NCBI GenBank assembly: GCA_001275005.1
Contig: JWZX01002016.1
Span: forward strand, 1 to 16,974
DNA: 16,974 bases
Source of the DNA: Chrysochromulina tobinii
Taxonomy: Eukaryota; Haptophyta; Prymnesiales; Chrysochromulinaceae
Direction: 5' to 3'
The translations under genes and the position numbers were made by a program. The notes beneath the pieces are model-generated. The model was given only the letters and a program-made list of their open reading frames with translations. It was not told the origin of the DNA and made no database searches. Below, piece by piece: positions 15,366 to 16,974 of this stretch. Positions within the stretch are counted from its first letter, which is position 1. Each line of letters begins with the position of its first letter.

Positions 15366-16694
15366 CTAGCTGCTATCCTCGTCATCATCGTGCGGCTTTT
15401 TCTTCCTCGGCTTCTTCTTCTGCCAAGCAGCACGTGCGCACGCGAGCGAGCGCATCAGCTGTGTGCCCTTTCGAACGTGGTCCAAGGCAGGGCATTGCAC
15501 TGGCGAGCGCATCATGCTGCCGCCGCCGGCATGGTCCATTCGCAAAGAGGCACGCAGAGGCAATCAGCATGCACTCGAGGCAATCAGCATGCACTTGGCA
15601 TCGTCCATTCGCAAGGAGCACACAGAGGCAGGCCGACGCGTGGCAACAAGGTGCGCAAAAGGCTGCGGCTGGCGGTGCTCCGGACGGCGCACCTTCTTCT
15701 TCTTCTTCTTGCTATCATCGTCGTCCGCGCGCACATCGATTCGAAGCTGCTCGTCGTCTGAATCGTCGTCGGGTGCCACGAGGTCACGCACAAGCTCAGC
15801 AAACTCGTGCAGGTCGAGCTTGCCGTCGGGCGTGTCGTCGTACCGGCGCAACACCGACTTCGCATCCAGGATAGTCTCATTGCTTAAGCCATGGTGTCGC
15901 AACGCGTTGCGAAGCTCACGGTAGCCGAGAAAGCCGCTCTTGCTGGGGTCAAAGTAATCGAAGGTGAGTGCCACCTTGGGCGCGACTACCTCGCTTCCCC
16001 CACCGTGCACCCTCGCATCCTCGTCGTCGCCATCCCCGCCGCCCCTGCCCGTCTTCTCCTTCTTCTTCCTAGCCTTCGCCTCGGCCTTCAGCCGCTTGGC
16101 TTCCTCCTTGGCGCGCTTCTTCTCCTCCTTGGCCTCGAGCTTTGCACGCTGCTTCGCCGCCTTCGGGTCTTCATCCTGCTGCGCCGCGGCCGACGAATCG
16201 GGCAATGAGGGTAGCGTGCTCAACGAGTCATGGTCCAGAATCGTCTTTATATTCGCAATGTGACCGGCGGCCTCATCGGCGAGGCGGTGCGCTTCCTTCA
16301 TAGTGCTATTCGCCTTCTGGCCGGCCTTCGTCGTCGCGATTTTTCGTACGCCACCGCCCTCATCCAGCTCGAACGTATCCAGATCATCGGGATCGTCAAC
16401 ATCTCCTGTGCCCATGGCAGCGTCGCGGGCGCCAAAGGAACCCCTAAACCCCGGGTAAAGCATCGGCCTGGCTTTGGCCAGCGCTGCATCGGCTGCAGCC
16501 TTGGCGAGCGCTGCATCGGCGTGCGCTGCATCGGCGAGCGTTGCATCGGCGCGCTCGCCGAGAGGTGAATCGAACTCCTCGACGGCATCGTGCGACGGCG
16601 CAGGCTCCACTCGGTTCCGTTTATTAGACCCCGTACCGGCGAGTCCTGTGCCGACGAGGCCCGCTTCCTTCGGCCGCGATGTGCCACAGCCCAT
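15366..16694 (-). CDS. N-acylated (MGCGTS) EF-hand protein with coiled-coil region
   Basis: Exons 15693-16694 and 15366-15419 give 351 residues. The start MGCGTS is a textbook N-myristoylation site (Gly2, Ser6) with a Cys3 that could be palmitoylated, so attachment to a membrane or ciliary membrane is likely. An Ala-Asp-Ala-rich repeat stretch follows (about 50-76), then a Lys/Glu/Ala-rich probable coiled coil (about 178-214). Two EF-hands follow: the first loop is Asp249 to Glu260 (DPSKSGFLGYRE), the second Asp286 to Glu297 (DDTPDGKLDLHE). Both keep the acidic positions 1 and 12, so calcium binding is expected. The tail alternates Asp runs and Lys runs and ends DDDEDSS. The ATG at 16694 is chosen over an in-frame GTG one codon upstream because it yields the acylation motif. 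The partner and process are unknown. It converges on the Lon gene. Confidence 0.88.
15420..15692 (-). other. Intron 1 of EF-hand gene (273 nt)
   Basis: Phase 0: AAGAAG|GTGCGC ... CTTGGCAG|AAGAAG, so a Lys run is split and rejoined. Reading through would end in a nondescript tail and stop at 15564. Inside, CCATTCGCAA(A/G)GAG(G)CAC and GAGGCAATCAGCATGCACT each occur twice. CTGATTGCCTC on the minus strand links it to the other repeat-bearing introns. Confidence 0.8.
16484..16560. repeat. Imperfect 15-bp coding repeat
   Basis: Units around GCGAGCGCTGCATCG occur about five times and encode the Ala-Asp-Ala-Ala-Leu-Ala-Lys-type repeats near the N-terminus of the EF-hand protein. Confidence 0.7.
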
Positions 16695-16974
16695 CACAGC
16701 CGAGTTTCAGAAGGAATCCTGTGCACAGGAATCTCGTCAACACGAGTCAACTGCAATGGTAAGGAGTTAATGCCAACAACCGACACACCGCCGCAATGAG
16801 CTTACGCTCGCGATGGGCCTTCTAAAGTTTCTTTTCCGTGTGTGAATTTAACAGGAGTGTGAAAGTTTCATCTCGATGATGACGCACCGTAAACCTGGTC
16901 GCGCGTTGAAACGTTGAATTGCGGTTCATCAAAGCTACACAAACGCAGCCTGGTGAGCGCGACAACCCGGTCCC
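16695..16974. promoter_or_regulatory. Upstream region of EF-hand gene (280 bp to window end)
   Basis: It should contain the promoter and leader of the minus-strand EF-hand gene. AAAGTTTC occurs twice (16825-16832, 16863-16870). No known promoter motif or other gene is seen. Confidence 0.4.

Overview
The window is nuclear DNA from a GC-rich unicellular eukaryote. I see Kozak-like starts, GT-AG introns that rescue reading frames, and proteins found only in eukaryotes (nibrin-like, DNAJB12-like, PUB domain, RanBP2-type zinc finger). Extreme GC content, compact spacing (about 140-860 bp between genes) and minisatellite-filled introns suggest a microalga or related protist. A haptophyte is my best guess, but nothing here proves the lineage.

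Layout from left to right. (1) 1-1695, minus: nibrin/NBS1-like FHA-BRCT protein, 3' end off the left edge. (2) 1834-2700, plus: RanBP2-type zinc-finger protein, divergent from NBS1. (3) 2908-3336, minus: two-exon, 94-residue single-pass membrane protein with the look of a mitochondrial complex I accessory subunit. (4) 3675-4823, plus: unrecognised, probably conserved protein. (5) 4824-5680: convergent spacer with a 60-bp minisatellite. (6) 5681-10006, minus: long gene of at least eight exons encoding membrane segments, MORN-like repeats and a DUF900-type alpha/beta hydrolase. (7) 10217-11032, plus: DNAJB12/14-type ER J-protein. (8) 11479-14966, plus: Lon protease whose usual N-domain is replaced by a PUB domain behind a putative signal peptide. 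(9) 15366-16694, minus: MGCGTS-type, probably acylated, EF-hand protein.

The most striking feature is the introns. Most carry a shared short core (TGATGA...CTGATTGC...CATCAG) plus 10-11 bp or 26 bp tandem repeats, and several are flanked by imperfect direct duplications of exon sequence. They fall into two classes. In one, the intron starts at a GTAC lying just before a Tyr codon (phase 2) and the shared core supplies the CATCAG acceptor. In the other, the intron starts with GTG just after a CAG Gln codon (phase 0) and the acceptor is the second copy of the duplicated exon. In either class splicing removes one duplicate and restores the presumed ancestral protein. Two further copies of the core lie antisense inside an open exon of gene 6 and keep the frame. 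This looks like a family of very small introner-like elements caught at several ages.

Functionally, genes 7 and 8 both point to membrane-linked protein quality control: a J-protein of the ERAD type, and a Lon with a Cdc48/p97-binding type domain. They lie in tandem on the same strand, but a working link between them is only inference. The remaining genes (DNA repair, respiration, lipid or ester hydrolysis, calcium sensing) look functionally unrelated.
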